DNA of 64,000 bases from Myxococcales bacterium (GCA_016792845.1 JAEUKH010000028.1:434001-498000); one strand, 5' to 3'; shown: positions 46,676-56,333, counted from the stretch's first letter. Numbers and translations: made by a program. Notes: a model not told the origin generated them from the letters alone.

Positions 46676-48031
46676 ATGAACGTACTCACCGCGGCGCGCG
46701 CGCAGATGGAGGTCTCGCTGGCCTTCCACATGGTCTTTGCGGCGGTCGGCATCGCGATGCCCATTTTGATGCTCGTGGCCGAAGACCGGGCCATTCGCAC
46801 GGGCGACCCCGGGGCCCGCGCGCTCTCGCGTCGCATGGCGCGGGTGACGGCCCTCTTGTTCGCAGTGGGCGCGGTGTCGGGCACGGCCCTGTCGTTCGAG
46901 CTGAGCCTCCTCTGGCCGGGGTTTATGCGCGTCGCAGGGCCCGCCATCGGCCCGGCCTTCGCGCTCGAAGGAGACGCCTTCTTCCTCGAAGCGATCTTTC
47001 TCGGGCTGTACCTTTACGGTCACAAGAAGCTCTCGCCCCGGGCCCACTGGTGGACGGGCGTCCCGGTGGCCGTGTCGGGGCTCTTGTCGGGGGCCTTCGT
47101 CGTGGCCGTCAACGCCTGGATGCAGTGCCCGCCCGAGGGCACCGGGGTCACCGCCGAGGGGCTCGTGTCGCCCTCGCCTTGGGCGCCCTTTCTCTCGCCC
47201 GCGTGGGTCAACATGGCCGTGCACTCGACCCTCGCCTGCACCGCCAGCGTGGGCTTCGCGGTGGCCGGCGTCGCCGCCGCGGCCCTGCGTCGCGGAGACA
47301 CCCGCCCGCACCACCCGCACGCCCTCCGAATCGGCATGGGCATGGCCGCGGTGTCGGCCCTCGCGCAGCTCGTCTCGGGCGACTTCATCGCGAAAATGGT
47401 GGCCCGCACCCAGCCCGTCAAGCTCGCCGCCATGGAGGCCCATTTCGAGACCGCTCGCGGCGCCGCGGTGGTGCTCGGCGGCGTCGTCGACTCGGCCGAG
47501 GGCCGCGTGCACCACGCCGTCACGGTGCCCAAGGTCTTGTCGGTGCTGGCCTTCGGAGACCCCGCCGCCGAGGTGCGCGGGCTCAACAGCTTCGACCGCG
47601 CGCTCTGGCCCAATGTGAACATTGTACACATTGCCTTTGATGTGATGGTGGGCTGCGGCAGCGTGATGGCGCTGGTGGCGCTCGTGTGGGGGTGGTTCTC
47701 GTGGCGGGGGCGCGGGTCTGGGGCGGCGCTCCCGCGGTGGGTCTTGTCGTGCATCGTGTGGGCCTCGCCCTTGGGCTTTGTGGCCCTCGAAGCCGGGTGG
47801 ATCGTGACCGAGGCGGGCCGCCAGCCGTGGGTGATCCAGGGCCTGCTGCGCACCCGCGACGCGGTCACCCGCGAGCCCTCGGCGGCGCTCACGTTCTGGG
47901 GCTTCTCGCTCCTCTACCTCGGGCTCGGCGTGGCGGTGGTGCTGCTACTGCGTTGGTTCGGTCGCGCTGAGGTGAGCGATCACCACGGCGACGCGGCGAC
48001 CGAAGGGGAGCTTCGTGATGGGCACGCTTGA
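46676..48031 (+). CDS. cydA: Cytochrome bd-type quinol oxidase subunit I
   Basis: 451 residues, about nine helices. This is the heme-bearing subunit that reduces oxygen with quinol without pumping protons. Motifs: heme ligand His in EVSLAFHMVFAAVG, GxAxSFELSLLWPGF, second His in NMAVHSTLACTASVGF, the quinol-site KLAAMEAHFE and the signature GWIVTEAGRQPW. The length means the Q-loop is the short type, as in cyanide-insensitive oxidases, not the long Escherichia coli type. cydB overlaps by 14 bp. Such oxidases serve low oxygen or stress. No CydCD or CydX was found in the window. Confidence 0.93.
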   Translation: MNVLTAARAQMEVSLAFHMVFAAVGIAMPILMLVAEDRAIRTGDPGARALSRRMARVTALLFAVGAVSGTALSFELSLLWPGFMRVAGPAIGPAFALEGDAFFLEAIFLGLYLYGHKKLSPRAHWWTGVPVAVSGLLSGAFVVAVNAWMQCPPEGTGVTAEGLVSPSPWAPFLSPAWVNMAVHSTLACTASVGFAVAGVAAAALRRGDTRPHHPHALRIGMGMAAVSALAQLVSGDFIAKMVARTQPVKLAAMEAHFETARGAAVVLGGVVDSAEGRVHHAVTVPKVLSVLAFGDPAAEVRGLNSFDRALWPNVNIVHIAFDVMVGCGSVMALVALVWGWFSWRGRGSGAALPRWVLSCIVWASPLGFVALEAGWIVTEAGRQPWVIQGLLRTRDAVTREPSAALTFWGFSLLYLGLGVAVVLLLRWFGRAEVSDHHGDAATEGELRDGHA

Positions 48032-49016
48032 GTGGGTTGCGGTGGTGCTCTTTGTCGCCCTGGCGGCGTACGCGGTCTTCGCGGGCGCTGATTTCGGCGG
48101 CGGCGTGCTCGACCTCGTGGCGCGGGGCCCCCGGCGCGAGGCGCAGCGCGAGGCCATCGCGGGGGCCATCGGCGCGGTGTGGGAGGCCAACCACGTTTGG
48201 TTGATCTTCGTGATCGTGCTTCTGTTTTCGTGCTTCCCCGCGGGCTCGGCGGTGCTCTCGCAGGCGCTCTTTGTGCCCTTTCATCTCTTGCTCCTGGGGG
48301 TGATCTTGCGGGGCGTCTCGTTCGTGTTTCGCTCGTACGGGCCGCACCGCACGGTGCTCCTGCGCCGTTGGGGTCGTCTCTTCGGCATCGCGAGCGTGGC
48401 GAGCCCGGTGCTGTTGGGCGTGTGCCTCGGCGCGGTCTCGTCGGGGCGCGTCCGGGTGATCGACGGCGCGGTCTTGGGGGCCGCCGCGGCCGTGCTCTCG
48501 CCGCTCTCGGTCGCGCTCGGGCTCTTCGCCTTGGCGGTGTGCGCCTACCTCGCCGCGGTGTTTCTCACGGTCGAAACCGAGGGCACCCTCGCTGACGACT
48601 TTCGTCGCTACGCGCTCGAAATCGGAGGCGCCGTGGTGGCCCTCTCGGGGGTCGTCTTGGCCCTCGTCGGCCGCGAAGCGCCCCACCTGTGGCGGGGGCT
48701 CACCGAGGGCCCTGGGCGCGCCGTGGTGTCGCTCGGCGCGGCGGCCGCGCTGGCCTCGGGGGGGCTGCTCTTGACCCGGAGGTACCGGGCCGCGCGGGCG
48801 GCGACGGTCGTGCAGGTGGTGTCGCTCCTTGGTGGCTGGGCCGCGGCGCAGTGGCCCTTTCTGGTGTACCCCGATGTGCGGGCTGACCAGACCGCGGCGC
48901 CGCAGGCGACCCTCGTCGCGGTGCTCACGACCTTGATCCCCGCGGCGCTCCTGGTGGTGCCCTCGCTCGCGCTGTTGTTCTGGGTGTTCAAGGCTCGCCC
49001 TGATCGCGCGCGGTGA
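48018..49016 (+). CDS. cydB: Cytochrome bd-type quinol oxidase subunit II
   Basis: 332 residues, about eight or nine helices. It partners CydA. Family motifs: VFAGADFGGGVLDLVARG near the N-terminus, AIGAVWEANHVWLIFVIVLLFSCFP, and the C-terminal AAQWPFLVYPDV and LIPAALLVVPSLALLFWVFK. ATG 48018 is preferred over GTG 48015 because GGAG (48007-48010) lies seven bases upstream. It overlaps cydA by 14 bp, indicating coupling. The 3' end is four bases from the convergent MMPL gene. Confidence 0.92.
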   Translation: MGTLEWVAVVLFVALAAYAVFAGADFGGGVLDLVARGPRREAQREAIAGAIGAVWEANHVWLIFVIVLLFSCFPAGSAVLSQALFVPFHLLLLGVILRGVSFVFRSYGPHRTVLLRRWGRLFGIASVASPVLLGVCLGAVSSGRVRVIDGAVLGAAAAVLSPLSVALGLFALAVCAYLAAVFLTVETEGTLADDFRRYALEIGGAVVALSGVVLALVGREAPHLWRGLTEGPGRAVVSLGAAAALASGGLLLTRRYRAARAATVVQVVSLLGGWAAAQWPFLVYPDVRADQTAAPQATLVAVLTTLIPAALLVVPSLALLFWVFKARPDRAR

Positions 49017-49019
49017 GCG

Positions 49020-51491
49020 TCACGGCGGGGTGCGCGGGCGTCGTTCGAGGGTCACGAGCAGCGCGGCGAGGAAGATCACCGCGGCGAGGAGGCACGTCAC
49101 CTCGCCGATCACCGCGACGAGGCCGAAGCTGTTGAGCGCGCGGTTCGCGCTGGTGAGGAGCGCGCTGTACCCGAAGATCGTCGTGAGCGAGCACGCCACC
49201 ACGGCGCCGCCGGTCTCAGAGATCGCCGCGCCGATCGGGTCGGGGTGCCCGGCGTCGCGCTCGTCGACGTAGCGGCGCATGACGTTGACGGCGTAGTCGA
49301 CCCCGATGCCGAAGGTGATGGGCAGGGCGACGAAGTTCAAGAAGTTGAGCTTGAGGCGCCCGAGGGCCATCACGCCGGTCATGGTCGCGACGCCGAAGAG
49401 CAAAGCGCCGAGGGTCAGCGCGCGGTCGCGTCGCCCCCGGAAGGCCACCAGCACGAGGGCCAGCGTCGCCAGGAACGACAGCCCCACCGCGCGCGGCCCG
49501 TCGCGCATGATCGCTTCGATGAGATCGGCGAACACCGGCGCGTTGCCCACCACCCACGGCGCCGCCCCCGAGGGCGTTCGCACGCTCCGTACGGCAGCCG
49601 CCCAGGCGATGAGGTAGCGGCCGTCCCAGATGGGCGCGCCGGGCGCCTCTTCGACGAAGACGATGCGCCCTCGGGTGCCGTCGCGCTCGGTGTAGAGCGA
49701 GGCGACCGAGCTCGGGAGGTCACGGTCTTCGAGGGGCCGAACCTGCGCGGGCGGGAGGTACGCGTCGAGGGTCTCAGCGAGGGCGCCGCGGGCGTGCGGT
49801 CGGGCTTCGAGCATCAAGCGCCGCAGCGAGGCGATCACGGCGATCTTCTCGGCCTGGTCGCGGGGCAAGAGGTCGTCGATGCTGCGAACCGGGCCGATCG
49901 GCGCGCGGGCGCGCTCGCGTAAGGTTTCGAGGCGCTCGCGGTAGGCCGACACCTCGTCGCGCCGCTGAACGAGCACCACGATGGCGCTGCCCGACCCCGC
50001 GCGGCCGACGGTGTCTCCGGCGAGGCGGTTGAGCTCGCTGGCCCGGCGCGTCTCGGCCCGCACCGAGGTCAGGTTGCGAAAATTGTAGTCGAGCGGGTCA
50101 CCCAGCACGGCCCGCGCGGTGAGCGCCGTCGCCGCCACCAGCACGACCGCAGCGAGGGCCGTCATGGCACGCGGCGCGCCGTACACAGCCCGCGCGACGA
50201 CGCGACCGTAGAGGTTCGATTCGGCCCGGGCGGGTGCCGCGGGGAGGGGGCGCCAGCGCTCCCAAAGGGCTACAAATGCAGGTAAAAGCAGCAGGGTCAG
50301 CGCCCAGCAGAGGGCCATGCCCGTCGCGCCGATGACGCCGAAATCGCGAAAGCCGCGGAAGTCAGTGGCCATCAGCGAGCCGTACGCGAGGGCCGCCGCG
50401 AGCGACGCGGTGAGGGTGCCTGCGGCCGCGCCGCGGTGTGTGTCGGCGAGGGCCTCGCGCTGCCCGAGGCCGCGACGGCGGGCCTCGAAATAGCGGGCGA
50501 GCCAGACGATTCCGGGGTTGATGCCGTTGCCGATGACGATGCTGCCGAGAAAGGCCGTCGAGGTGTTGAGGTGGTCGACGGTGAGCCGCGCGAGGGCGAA
50601 GGTCGCCACCACGGGCACCGCCAGCGCGAGGCATAGAAGCACCAGCGCCCGCGGTCGACGAAAGAGGGCCGCGAGGGTCAGCGCGCAGAGCAGGAGCGTC
50701 AGCGCCGTGGCCACCACCAGCTCGCGGGTGATCGCGTCGTGCTCGATCAGGCCGACGTAGAGGTCACCGGCGAGCGAGGCCGTGACGCCGTCGACTCGGG
50801 TGGCCGCGAGCGCGGCCTCGACCGCGGTGACCACGGCTCTGGCGCGCGGCGCGTCGCCGTTGGCGATGTCGACACGCAAAAAGATCGCGAGGTGCGCGCC
50901 GCTCGGATGCACAAAATACCCGCCCGGGAAGCGCGCCGCGCCCGCGCCCGCGCTCTCGAAGCGCCCGCGCAGCCGCGCCGCGAGCGCGTCGAGGGGCTCG
51001 GGCGGGTCGTCGAGCGAGACGAAGCCCGGGGTGGCCTGGGCGCGCTCCCAGGCGATGCGGGCTGCCAGCGCGTCGCGGGCCTCGCGCAGCACCGCGAGGG
51101 GGGCGTAGAGGTGCCGGTGGGCCGCGACGAACTGGTGGTAGTCGCTGACGTTGCCCTGCACCCGTCGCACCCCGAGGGCGGGGTCGAGGCGCTCGAAGCG
51201 CGCGATCAGCGCCGCGGCCTGAGATTGCATCGCCGAGACCGAAGGGCCCGAGAGCATCACCGTCAGGGTCGAGAGGGCGCCGACCTGTCGCTCTCCGGCG
51301 CGGAGGTCGCGCACCGAGGGCGCCCCCGCTGGGAGGAGCTCGCTCCACCCGCTGCGCACCTGGAGCTGCCGCGCGACGGGGCCGAGGGCCAGCACGAGGA
51401 GCGCCGCGAGCAAGGCGAGCCAGGGGGCGCGGCGAAGCTGCCAGTCGGCCACGCGGCGCGCGAGGGCGTCGAGGGCAACGCGGGGGGGCAT
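49020..51491 (-). CDS. RND superfamily exporter of the MMPL / lipid-transporter type
   Basis: 823 residues with the duplicated RND layout: one helix, a large periplasmic loop and five or six helices, twice. The first half has VRSGWSELLPAGAPSVRDL, HLNTSTAFLGSIVIGNGINPGIVWLARYFEARRRG and YGSLMATDFRGFRDFGVIGATGM. The second half has NFLNFVALPITFGIGVDYAVNVMRRYVDE and ETGGAVVACSLTTIFGYSALLTSANRALNSFG. This is the MMPL/HpnN branch, which moves lipids or hydrophobic molecules, not the AcrB drug-efflux branch; no membrane-fusion protein accompanies it. It lies 20 bp after the phosphatidyltransferase-GtrA gene on the same strand, so I infer it exports that enzyme's lipid product. Confidence 0.85.
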   Translation of the reverse strand: MPPRVALDALARRVADWQLRRAPWLALLAALLVLALGPVARQLQVRSGWSELLPAGAPSVRDLRAGERQVGALSTLTVMLSGPSVSAMQSQAAALIARFERLDPALGVRRVQGNVSDYHQFVAAHRHLYAPLAVLREARDALAARIAWERAQATPGFVSLDDPPEPLDALAARLRGRFESAGAGAARFPGGYFVHPSGAHLAIFLRVDIANGDAPRARAVVTAVEAALAATRVDGVTASLAGDLYVGLIEHDAITRELVVATALTLLLCALTLAALFRRPRALVLLCLALAVPVVATFALARLTVDHLNTSTAFLGSIVIGNGINPGIVWLARYFEARRRGLGQREALADTHRGAAAGTLTASLAAALAYGSLMATDFRGFRDFGVIGATGMALCWALTLLLLPAFVALWERWRPLPAAPARAESNLYGRVVARAVYGAPRAMTALAAVVLVAATALTARAVLGDPLDYNFRNLTSVRAETRRASELNRLAGDTVGRAGSGSAIVVLVQRRDEVSAYRERLETLRERARAPIGPVRSIDDLLPRDQAEKIAVIASLRRLMLEARPHARGALAETLDAYLPPAQVRPLEDRDLPSSVASLYTERDGTRGRIVFVEEAPGAPIWDGRYLIAWAAAVRSVRTPSGAAPWVVGNAPVFADLIEAIMRDGPRAVGLSFLATLALVLVAFRGRRDRALTLGALLFGVATMTGVMALGRLKLNFLNFVALPITFGIGVDYAVNVMRRYVDERDAGHPDPIGAAISETGGAVVACSLTTIFGYSALLTSANRALNSFGLVAVIGEVTCLLAAVIFLAALLVTLERRPRTPP

Positions 51492-51511
51492 CGGGGTGTC
51501 GCCTCGGGTCT

Positions 51512-52690
51512 TCAGTGTCGACACGGCGCCGCCTGGCCGGCGAACACGAAGTGGCGCTGGAGGGGGAAGTTCCACATGAGGCTGACGGCGAGGGCGACGG
51601 CCACGCGGGCGCCGAGATAGTGACTGTGGAGGTGGCCAACAGCGAAGTGCTCGCCGAGGGTGTTGAGCCCGAGGCTCGCCCCTGACACCAGCGCGTAGCG
51701 CGCGACCTGCGGCGTCGCGTCGCCTCCCGAGGCGTTGAACACCCAGCGTCGCGCGAGGTTGAAGTTCACCGTCGCGCCGGTGAACGCGCCCATCGCCGTC
51801 GCCGCCGTGGGCGCGAGCCCGCATCCGTCGACGAGCGCGATCATCGTGCCGAAATCGCTCGCCGTGGCCGCGAGGGCGCCAAGCTGATGCCGCGCGAGGG
51901 TGCGCGCCACAGGGGGCTCTCGGCGCACCGCCTCCGCGTCGCCGTCGAGGCTCTGCATGAGCGCGCGGGTGCGGCGCACTGCCGACACGTTGGCCACCGC
52001 CGCGACGATGCCCATCGCCACCAACACCGGCAGATGGCGGAGCGTCGTCGAGGCCCCCGCGAGCCCGAGCTGCGTAAAGGGCGTGAGCGCGACCCCCACC
52101 GCGAGGTACACAGCCCGCTCAGGTCGGCGCATGGCGCCCCGCGGCACCTTCACCCCCAGCGCCTCGGCGCGGATGCTCGCGTAGCTGGTCATCAACGCCC
52201 CGAGGAGCGCGGCGATGGCGAGCAGCATGAGGCCGAGCTCCGCGCGAAAGTACACGGCCAACGCGGCGAGGAAGAGAAACTCGCTGTACCGATCGACCGT
52301 CGCGTCGAGCACCGAGCCCGCCCGCGAGCTCTCGCCCTTGAGCCGCGCCACGAGGCCGTCGAGGGCGTCGCCGAGCGAGGCCACCGAGACGAAGAGCGCG
52401 GCCCAACCGAAGTGACCCGTGGCGAGGCTCAGCGCCGCCGCGGCGGCCAGGCCCATCGCCGTGAGGGTGACGCCGTTCGCCGAAAACCCCAGCGAAACCA
52501 GCGCGCGGGCGATGGGCTGGAGCATCCAGTAGGCGCCCGTCATGGCGCCGCGCCCCAGCATCGCCGAGTCGCCCACCGCGTCGACGCGGTCGTACCGAAT
52601 CTCGCCGCGACGACGCCGCGCGAGGGTAAATGCCAGCGCGATCAGCGCGGTGAGGCTGAACAACGTGACCGAGACGAGAAGGTCTGTCAT
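51512..52690 (-). CDS. CDP-alcohol phosphatidyltransferase fused to a GtrA-like membrane domain
   Basis: 392 residues. The N-terminal part (about 40-240) is a CDP-alcohol phosphatidyltransferase with a complete D108-xx-D111-G112-xx-A115-R116-x8-G125-xxx-D129-xxx-D133 motif, the metal and CDP site. The C-terminal part (about 262-380) is a four-helix GtrA-like domain (QLGALAATASDFGTMIALVDGCGL, FTGATVNFNLARRWVF, ARYALVSGASLGLNTLG, VSLMWNFPLQRHFVF), a family linked to flipping or handling of polyprenyl-linked sugars. The substrate alcohol is unknown; inositol-phosphate, glycerol-phosphate or another alcohol are options. An MMPL exporter gene follows. An uninterrupted frame supports a true fusion. 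Confidence 0.85.
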   Translation of the reverse strand: MTDLLVSVTLFSLTALIALAFTLARRRRGEIRYDRVDAVGDSAMLGRGAMTGAYWMLQPIARALVSLGFSANGVTLTAMGLAAAAALSLATGHFGWAALFVSVASLGDALDGLVARLKGESSRAGSVLDATVDRYSEFLFLAALAVYFRAELGLMLLAIAALLGALMTSYASIRAEALGVKVPRGAMRRPERAVYLAVGVALTPFTQLGLAGASTTLRHLPVLVAMGIVAAVANVSAVRRTRALMQSLDGDAEAVRREPPVARTLARHQLGALAATASDFGTMIALVDGCGLAPTAATAMGAFTGATVNFNLARRWVFNASGGDATPQVARYALVSGASLGLNTLGEHFAVGHLHSHYLGARVAVALAVSLMWNFPLQRHFVFAGQAAPCRH

Positions 52691-52950
52691 GGCGTCCTCG
52701 CAGGGGGCTTCGGCGCGGCGGCCGAGGCCGTGCGACGCATCCGCTCAGCGCTCGAGGGCGCCGATGCCCGATGGATCGAGCATCCGTCGTGCCACCGCGG
52801 GCGGCGTCGAGAACGATGTATCGAAGAGAGCATGCGCCTCTTGGGAGTCGCCCCGAGGGCCCTCTGGCTTCATCGAAATCGACATTCAATCACGAGCGAT
52901 GCGGGCGCCGCAGGTGCGGCCGCGGGCCCTCAACGCGAAGTGCGAATTGT
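52691..52950. other. Intergenic region without a recognised feature
   Basis: Between the phosphatidyltransferase-GtrA start and the macAB terminator hairpin. The small overlapping reading frames here lack support. No convincing -35/-10 pair was found, though the phosphatidyltransferase promoter should lie here. Confidence 0.4.
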
Positions 52951-52972
52951 GCTCCGCGACGGCGTCGCGAGC
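52951..52972 (-). terminator. Hairpin after the macAB-type operon
   Basis: CGCGAC (52955-52960) and GTCGCG (52964-52969) with a GGC loop, extended by GCT/AGC across one bulged base. It begins eight bases beyond the permease stop codon on the minus strand. Confidence 0.5.
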
Positions 52973-52979
52973 GCAGGCG

Positions 52980-54206
52980 TCACTCGTGCCGCAGGGCCTG
53001 GATCGGGTCGAGTTTGGCGGCGCGTCGGGCAGGGAAGTAACCGAAGATCACGCCGATGCCGCTCGACGTGCCGAGGGCCACCACCGCGGCACTGGGTGAG
53101 AAGGTGACGGTCCACTCCATGGTCTTGCCGAGGAGCGTGCCGGCGCCCCAACCGAGCCCGAGCCCGGCGAGGCCGCCGAGGAGCGAGAGGGCCACCGCTT
53201 CGACGAGGAACTGCGCGAGGATGTCGCCCGATCGCGCGCCGATCGCGAGGCGAATGCCGATCTCTCGGGTGCGCTCGGTGACCGACACGAGCATGATGTT
53301 CATGACGCCGATGCCGCCCACGAGGAGCGCGATGGCGGCCACCGAGAGGAGCAGCGCCGAGAGCGTCGCGCGGGTGGTCTCGAGGGTGGCCATGATGTCT
53401 TGCATGTTGCCCACCGAGAAGTCGTTCTCGTCTTGGGCCGAGATGCGATGGCGCTGCCTGAGGAGCGACGTAATCTGCTCTTCGGCGCGCTTCATGAGGG
53501 CCGCGTCGCGCACGCTCACGAGCACCTGGTTGACCTCGCGGGTCGAGAGCCCGCGGAGCCGCGCGCGCACCGTCGAGATGGGCATCACGATGGTGTCGTC
53601 GTAGTCGTTGCCGAAGCTGCCCTGGCCCTTGGTGGCGAGGATGCCCACGACGGTGCAGGGCATGCGCCCCACGCGGATGGTGGCCCCGAGCGCCTCGCCG
53701 CGGTCGAAGAGGTTGCGCCGCACGGTCTCGCCGAGGATGCAGACCCGCGCCGAGATCCGGAGGTCGGCGTCGGTGAAGGCGCTGCCGCGCGCAACGCTCC
53801 AGTTGCGGACGCGGAAGTAGCTGACGGTGGTGCCTTGGATGCGCGTCGCGGTGTTGCGCGAGCCCACCACCACCTGAGCGGCGGCCGAGAGCACCGGCGC
53901 GACGGCCTGCACGGAGTACAGCTCGCGCCCGATCGCCTCTGCGTCTTCTTCCGACAGCGTGGGCCGAGAGCCCGCCTCGGTGCGCGCGCCGCCCGAGGTG
54001 TTCGACCCAGGGAAGACCATCAACAAGTTGGTGCCGAGGGCCCCGAGCTGACGCTCGATGTTCGCCTTCGCGCCGTCGCCGAGGGCCGTCATCGCCACCA
54101 CCGCGGCCACGCCGATCAAGATGCCGAGCACCGTCAGCGCCGCGCGGAGCTTGTTGCGGTTGAGCGAACGCAGCGCGAGCCGCACCGCCATGAGCCACAT
54201 GATCAT
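52980..54206 (-). CDS. MacB-type ABC transporter permease
   Basis: 408 residues. Topology of the FtsX/MacB family: one N-terminal helix (LRSLNRNKLRAALTVLGILIGVAAVVAM), a large periplasmic MacB_PCD domain, then three C-terminal helices with the conserved GGIGVMNIMLVSVTERTREIGIRLAIGA and YFPARRAAKLDPIQALRHE. It works as a mechanotransmission exporter with the ATPase and adaptor encoded upstream. The ATG at 54206 is fixed by GGAGGT (54215-54220) eight bases upstream and overlaps the ATPase stop by four bases. Substrate unknown: peptides, lipoproteins or macrolide-like compounds are typical. A TolC partner is not in the window. Confidence 0.92.
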   Translation of the reverse strand: MIMWLMAVRLALRSLNRNKLRAALTVLGILIGVAAVVAMTALGDGAKANIERQLGALGTNLLMVFPGSNTSGGARTEAGSRPTLSEEDAEAIGRELYSVQAVAPVLSAAAQVVVGSRNTATRIQGTTVSYFRVRNWSVARGSAFTDADLRISARVCILGETVRRNLFDRGEALGATIRVGRMPCTVVGILATKGQGSFGNDYDDTIVMPISTVRARLRGLSTREVNQVLVSVRDAALMKRAEEQITSLLRQRHRISAQDENDFSVGNMQDIMATLETTRATLSALLLSVAAIALLVGGIGVMNIMLVSVTERTREIGIRLAIGARSGDILAQFLVEAVALSLLGGLAGLGLGWGAGTLLGKTMEWTVTFSPSAAVVALGTSSGIGVIFGYFPARRAAKLDPIQALRHE

Positions 54207-54964
54207 GACGACGCACCTCCGAGGAGCGGGTTCGCCGACACCGGGTCGACCCCGGCCTGCCGCGGCGTCTCGACCCGACGGTCGCTCGCGATGAGCCCGT
54301 CGCGCACCACCACGATGCGGCTCGCGCACTGCGCCACGTCGGGCTCGTGGGTCACCATGATGATGGTCATGCCCTGATCACGGTGCAGCGATTGGAGCAG
54401 CGCTAAGACCTCTTCCGTGGTGGTCGAGTCGAGGTTGCCCGTGGGCTCGTCGGCGAGCAGGAGCTTGGGCTCGGTGACCAAGGCTCGGGCGATGGCGACG
54501 CGCTGCTGTTGCCCGCCCGAGAGCTGGGCAGGGGTGTTGTCGAGCTTGGTGCCGAGCCCCACATGGCGGAGCGCGTCGACCGCGCGTCGGCGCCGCTCTG
54601 ACGAGCCCATGCCGCGGTAGATGAGCGGCAGCTCGACGTTCTCAAGGGCCGAGGTGCGCGCGAGGAGGTTGAAGCCCTGAAAGATGAACCCGATGAGCTG
54701 GTTGCGCACGAAGGCCCGGGCGTCGGCGTCGAGGCCGCTGACGTCGTGGCCCGCGAGGCGATACTGCCCGGCGGTGGGGCGATCGAGGCAGCCGATGAGG
54801 TTCATCAGGGTGCTCTTGCCCGAGCCCGAGGGCCCGCCCACCGCCAGGAATTCCCCCCGGCGCACCGTGAGGTCGACGCCCTTGAGCGCGCGAAAGACCA
54901 CCTCGCCGGTGAGGTAGGCCTTCTCGATCCCGCGCATCTCAAGGACGATCTCGTCGGCGCTCAC
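54203..54964 (-). CDS. MacB/LolD-type ABC transporter ATP-binding protein
   Basis: 253 residues. Walker [11 protein letters not shown]-loop [10 protein letters not shown], signature [16 protein letters not shown], Walker [13 protein letters not shown] and switch His (VTHEPDVA) are all present. It closely matches ATPases of MacAB/LolCDE-type machines. The GTG start overlaps the adaptor stop (GTGA) and its own stop overlaps the permease start (ATGA), so all three are coupled. A Pro/Arg-rich tail of about 25 residues extends beyond the usual end. Confidence 0.94.
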   Translation of the reverse strand: MSADEIVLEMRGIEKAYLTGEVVFRALKGVDLTVRRGEFLAVGGPSGSGKSTLMNLIGCLDRPTAGQYRLAGHDVSGLDADARAFVRNQLIGFIFQGFNLLARTSALENVELPLIYRGMGSSERRRRAVDALRHVGLGTKLDNTPAQLSGGQQQRVAIARALVTEPKLLLADEPTGNLDSTTTEEVLALLQSLHRDQGMTIIMVTHEPDVAQCASRIVVVRDGLIASDRRVETPRQAGVDPVSANPLLGGASS

Positions 54965-56241
54965 ATGCCTCTCCTTCGGCCCCCGCCGCTGCCGCCCATG
55001 CCCGGGCTGCCGCCCCGCGCGGGCGACGACGCGGCGCGGTCTTGGTCGATCTCGTCGGTGACCACGTCGAGGCCCTCGCGCAGGCCCGGGCCGGTGACCT
55101 CGGTGCGCGTGCCGTCGGCGAGCCCTAGCTCGACCTCGACGCGGCGCGGGCGGTTGTTCTCGAGCACGTACACGGTGCCGCGCCGGGCCGCGTGTTCGGG
55201 CGTTCGCAGCGGGTCCTGGGGCTCGGCCACGCCTTGCTGCGCGCTCACCTCGGCGGGGGTGTACCGCAGCGCCGCGTTGGGCACCCGCAGCACGGCCTGG
55301 TGACGGTTGGCTACCACGGTGACGGTGGCGGTCATGCCGGGGCGGAGCTCAAGCTGCGGGTTCGCCACGGTGATCACCGCGGGGTACGTCACCACCCCCG
55401 AGGTGACCACCGAGCCGAAGCGCACCTCGGTCACTTCGCCTCGAAAATTGCGCCCCGGGAATGCGTCGACCCGCGCCAGCGCGACCTGGTGCTCGCGCAG
55501 CTTCGAGACGTCGCTCTCGTCGACGTTGGCCACCACGCGCATCTGCGTGAGGTCGGCCGCGAGCACGAAGAGCGTCGGCGCTTGAAAGCTCGCCGCCACG
55601 GTCTGCCCCTCATCGATGCTGCGGGTGATCACCACGCCGTCGATGGGCGAAACGATGCGGGTGTTGTTGAGGTTGGTCTCTGCCGTGGTGAGGCTCGCGC
55701 GCTGGCGTGCGATGTCGGCTGAGATCACCGCGAGGTCGGCGTTGGCGAGGTCGAGCTGGCCGCGCGAGGTGTCGACGTCGGCGACGGCGTTCAGGTTCTG
55801 TGCGCGAAGGGCCGTCGCGCGATCGAAGTTGACCCGCGCGACCCGGGCGTTGACCCGCGCGCGGGCGAGCTGGGCCTCTGACGACGCCACCGCGGCGCGC
55901 GCCTGGGCCACCGCAGCGCGGAGCGGGGTGGGGTCGATCTCGGCCAGGAGCTGCCCGCGGGTGACCCGGTCGTTGAAGTCGACCAACACCCGCGCGATGC
56001 GCCCCGAGACCTGCGAGCCCACGGTGACCTGCACCACGGGCTGAACGTTGCCGCTCGTCTCGATCACCTCGGTGATGTCACCCCGCGAGATGTGCGCGCT
56101 GAGGTATCGCATCCCGAGCGGGCGGCTCTTCTTCTTGAACCACGCGACGCCGCCCCCCACGGCCACGAGGCCAATGACGACCCACGCGATCCACGCGCGA
56201 GACTTCTTCTTGCCCAGCTCTGCAAACGGATCATTCGACAC
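54961..56241 (-). CDS. MacA-type periplasmic adaptor (membrane fusion protein)
   Basis: 426 residues. One N-terminal membrane helix (AWIAWVVIGLVAVGGGVAWF), then lipoyl/barrel halves (ISRGDITEVIETSGNVQPVVQVTVGSQVSGRI, IVSPIDGVVITRSIDEGQTV) around a coiled-coil hairpin (AAVAQARAAVASSEAQLARARVNARVARVNFDRA). Beta-barrel and membrane-proximal domains follow, with a Gly-rich tail ([17 protein letters not shown]). It links the ABC exporter to an outer-membrane channel. The GTG at 56241 is preferred (AAGG five bases upstream); longer N-termini would run into the divergent ABC gene. Confidence 0.9.
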   Translation of the reverse strand: MSNDPFAELGKKKSRAWIAWVVIGLVAVGGGVAWFKKKSRPLGMRYLSAHISRGDITEVIETSGNVQPVVQVTVGSQVSGRIARVLVDFNDRVTRGQLLAEIDPTPLRAAVAQARAAVASSEAQLARARVNARVARVNFDRATALRAQNLNAVADVDTSRGQLDLANADLAVISADIARQRASLTTAETNLNNTRIVSPIDGVVITRSIDEGQTVAASFQAPTLFVLAADLTQMRVVANVDESDVSKLREHQVALARVDAFPGRNFRGEVTEVRFGSVVTSGVVTYPAVITVANPQLELRPGMTATVTVVANRHQAVLRVPNAALRYTPAEVSAQQGVAEPQDPLRTPEHAARRGTVYVLENNRPRRVEVELGLADGTRTEVTGPGLREGLDVVTDEIDQDRAASSPARGGSPGMGGSGGGRRRGM

Positions 56242-56333
56242 GCGAGCCTTGCCTTCTGTTCTCTCAGATGCCCTATAACGCCCTTCCAACGCGCGCGGGA
56301 GCGTGATCGTTCCTGCGGCGTGGGTGACCCAGC

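Noticed and set aside
47618..47640. AT-rich imperfect palindrome AATGTG...CACATT inside cydA
   Set aside because: It encodes conserved cydA residues (NIVHIAF) and lies deep in the coding region. The half-sites do not match the 29.07-kb palindromes and an operator there is unlikely.
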